A stretch of 64,000 bases of DNA from Streptomyces deccanensis (lineage in GTDB: Bacteria; Actinomycetota; Actinomycetes; Streptomycetales; Streptomycetaceae), in the NCBI RefSeq assembly GCF_022385335.1, contig NZ_CP092431.1, positions 10,037,519 through 10,101,518 of the forward strand. The letters are read 5' to 3'. The position numbers and the translations under genes were made by a program. The notes under the pieces are model-generated. The model saw only the letters and a program-made list of their open reading frames with translations. It was not told where the DNA came from and searched no databases. Below are positions 62,677-64,000 of this stretch, in pieces (positions within the stretch are counted from its first letter, which is position 1; the number at the start of each line of letters is the position of its first letter).

Positions 62677-64000
62677 TCACCACGGGGCGGCGGGAGTCCC
62701 CTCGGCTGTCAGCCCGTTCGCCAGCAGCGCCAGCCACTGCCGGTCGGGGTCGTCGTCCTTGCGCTGCACGGCGAGTTCTTCCAGCGCCTGCCGGTCCCCG
62801 GCGTCGGCGGCCGTGCGTGCGAGCTGCTCGGCCTGCGCGAACTCGCCCGCTGCCTCGAGGCGTTCAGCGAGCAGCCCCGGCGCCCATGCCAGGGCCTCGT
62901 CACAGGCGTGTCGCAGCAAAGCCGTGGCGTGCTCCCCGGTCCGTTCCCGCGCCAGACGACGCAAGGCCCAGGACCGCTGGCCGGCCGGTGCCCTCCAGGC
63001 GAGCTGCTCGGCCTCCTCCCACTGCCCGCCCTCCTCGCGGCTGCGCACCAGCTCCCACAGCGGCGTGGTGTAGCCGCGGGCGGCGGCGTGCAGCGCCCAC
63101 TGGTCGGCTTCACCGGCCCGACCAGCCTGTTCGGCCCGCTCCATCAGCATCTTCACCGCCTGGCCCACACGTGCCTGCGCCGCACGCTCCAGCAGCGTGC
63201 GGCGGACGTCGTCCGTCACCTGCTCGTCGTGCACCGCGCGGTAGGCCTGCACCCACAGCGCCCATGGGGTGCCCTGCCCCACCTCCCGGTCCAGCAGGGC
63301 CTGTGCCTCCTGCTCCTGATTGCGCTCACGCAGCCGCCGCAGCAGCCGCTCCAGCGCCCAGGCATTCCCGGCCCGGGTAACCTCCCCGAGCGCGTCGTCG
63401 CCCGCCGCCGCGCCCTGCGTGGCGTCCAGCAGAGCCACCAGCTGGCGCAGCGCCCAGGTCTCCCCGGGCGGCATGGGCAGCACCGCCGGGTTGACGTAAT
63501 CGAGCAGGGAGCGAGGGCCTGCTTCGAAGTTGATGAAATCCATGCCCTCCTCCCGCTGGCGGCGTCGGCGTTCGAAGACCTCGATTGCATCCCCGTACAG
63601 CCTCGCCGCGTCAGCGGCACGCCCTTCGGCCTCGGCCTGTTCGGCGAGGGTCTTCAGCGGGGTGGCTTCGCCCGCAGCGAAGGCCTCCCGGGCCGCCTGC
63701 TCCACCTCGACCGTTCCCTCCGCCAGTGCGGCCAGTTCGCCCATCGCGCGGCGGTCACCCGCCGCCCGCAATGCTGCCCGGGCACCATCCAGGTCCCCGC
63801 GCTCACGCAGGTCGTCGGCGTAGGCGCGCAGGATGTCCGGATCGCTGCACTGGGCGACCTCGGCATACCAGCGCTCCGCATCCTCGGCCTTTCCGTCCAG
63901 TACCAGCGCGCGGGCCAGGTGGAGCTGGGCCGTGGGATGGCCACGCCCGGCGGCCTCCCGCACCAGCTGTTCGGCCTGCTGGTAATGCTCCTGCTCCAGC
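62677..64000 (-). CDS. Tetratricopeptide-like repeat protein, 5'-partial
   Basis: The frame stays open to the window edge (LEQEHYQQAEQLVREAAGRG upstream of the first internal ATG at 63963), so the start is outside. The 440 visible residues are Ala/Glu/Arg-rich helical pairs of about 35 residues (AQLHLARALVLDGKAEDAER, ADAARLYGDAIEVFERR, WEEAEQLAWRAPAGQRSWAL, FAQAEQLARTAADAG), typical of TPR or Sel1-like solenoids. It probably belongs to the large Streptomyces family with an N-terminal signalling domain beyond the window. Confidence 0.75.
   Translation of the reverse strand, partial: LEQEHYQQAEQLVREAAGRGHPTAQLHLARALVLDGKAEDAERWYAEVAQCSDPDILRAYADDLRERGDLDGARAALRAAGDRRAMGELAALAEGTVEVEQAAREAFAAGEATPLKTLAEQAEAEGRAADAARLYGDAIEVFERRRRQREEGMDFINFEAGPRSLLDYVNPAVLPMPPGETWALRQLVALLDATQGAAAGDDALGEVTRAGNAWALERLLRRLRERNQEQEAQALLDREVGQGTPWALWVQAYRAVHDEQVTDDVRRTLLERAAQARVGQAVKMLMERAEQAGRAGEADQWALHAAARGYTTPLWELVRSREEGGQWEEAEQLAWRAPAGQRSWALRRLARERTGEHATALLRHACDEALAWAPGLLAERLEAAGEFAQAEQLARTAADAGDRQALEELAVQRKDDDPDRQWLALLANGLTAEGTPAAPW

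Overview
The window is very GC-rich DNA with strong third-position GC bias, GTG/TTG starts and gene families typical of Streptomyces (NF041680-type transposases, DUF6083, APH-like kinases, NarL two-component pairs, a homogentisate operon). I read it as accessory Streptomyces sequence, possibly from a chromosome arm or a large plasmid. The species cannot be told from the sequence. No rRNA, tRNA or CRISPR array was seen.

Left part (1-27.8 kb). This is ordinary but eroded Streptomyces sequence: a HEAT-repeat protein cut by the window edge; a translationally coupled homogentisate operon (hmgA, an uncharacterised gene, fah) behind a palindromic operator; a TetR/SDR pair sharing a perfect 31-bp palindrome; a TTG-started AAA+ regulator; a MarR regulator whose 16-bp operator recurs twice in front of an oxidoreductase-esterase-cupin operon; a TetR/alcohol dehydrogenase pair with twin operators; and a NarL-type histidine kinase/response regulator pair. 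Between these lie many decayed fragments (secreted protein, RCC1 repeats, oxidoreductase, transposases).

Middle part (27.8-49.2 kb). Behind an IS3-family element comes a plasmid- or island-like block. It has an excisionase-like HTH gene, a 700-aa protein that I align by eye to protein-primed family B DNA polymerases, and an overlapping 239-aa HTH protein. Together these resemble in layout a telomere/terminal-protein replication pair. Next come a coiled-coil/winged-helix chromatin-like protein, a Cys-rich protein, an XRE regulator with three operator-like repeats, DUF6083, and a frame-broken UvrD helicase. Then comes the most striking cluster: HerA-like ATPase, SbcD/Mre11, SbcC/Rad50 and NurA-like nuclease in one operon, the end-resection set known from archaea, followed by a helicase with helicase-associated repeats (frameshifted).

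Right part (49.2-64 kb). Three IS5-type elements are stacked on the TAA stop codon of that helicase. A 17-bp-stem terminator separates them from a minus-strand operon that I read as a pPIWI-RE conflict system: HTH regulator, PD-(D/E)xK nuclease-like protein, Fe-S DinG-type helicase and the pPIWI-RE protein. The last is interrupted by a second, apparently identical copy of the IS3 element with a clean 3-bp duplication. Several genes in 37.5-62 kb carry single frameshifts, so either this island is decaying or the assembly has indel errors. The window ends in a TPR-like protein cut by the edge.
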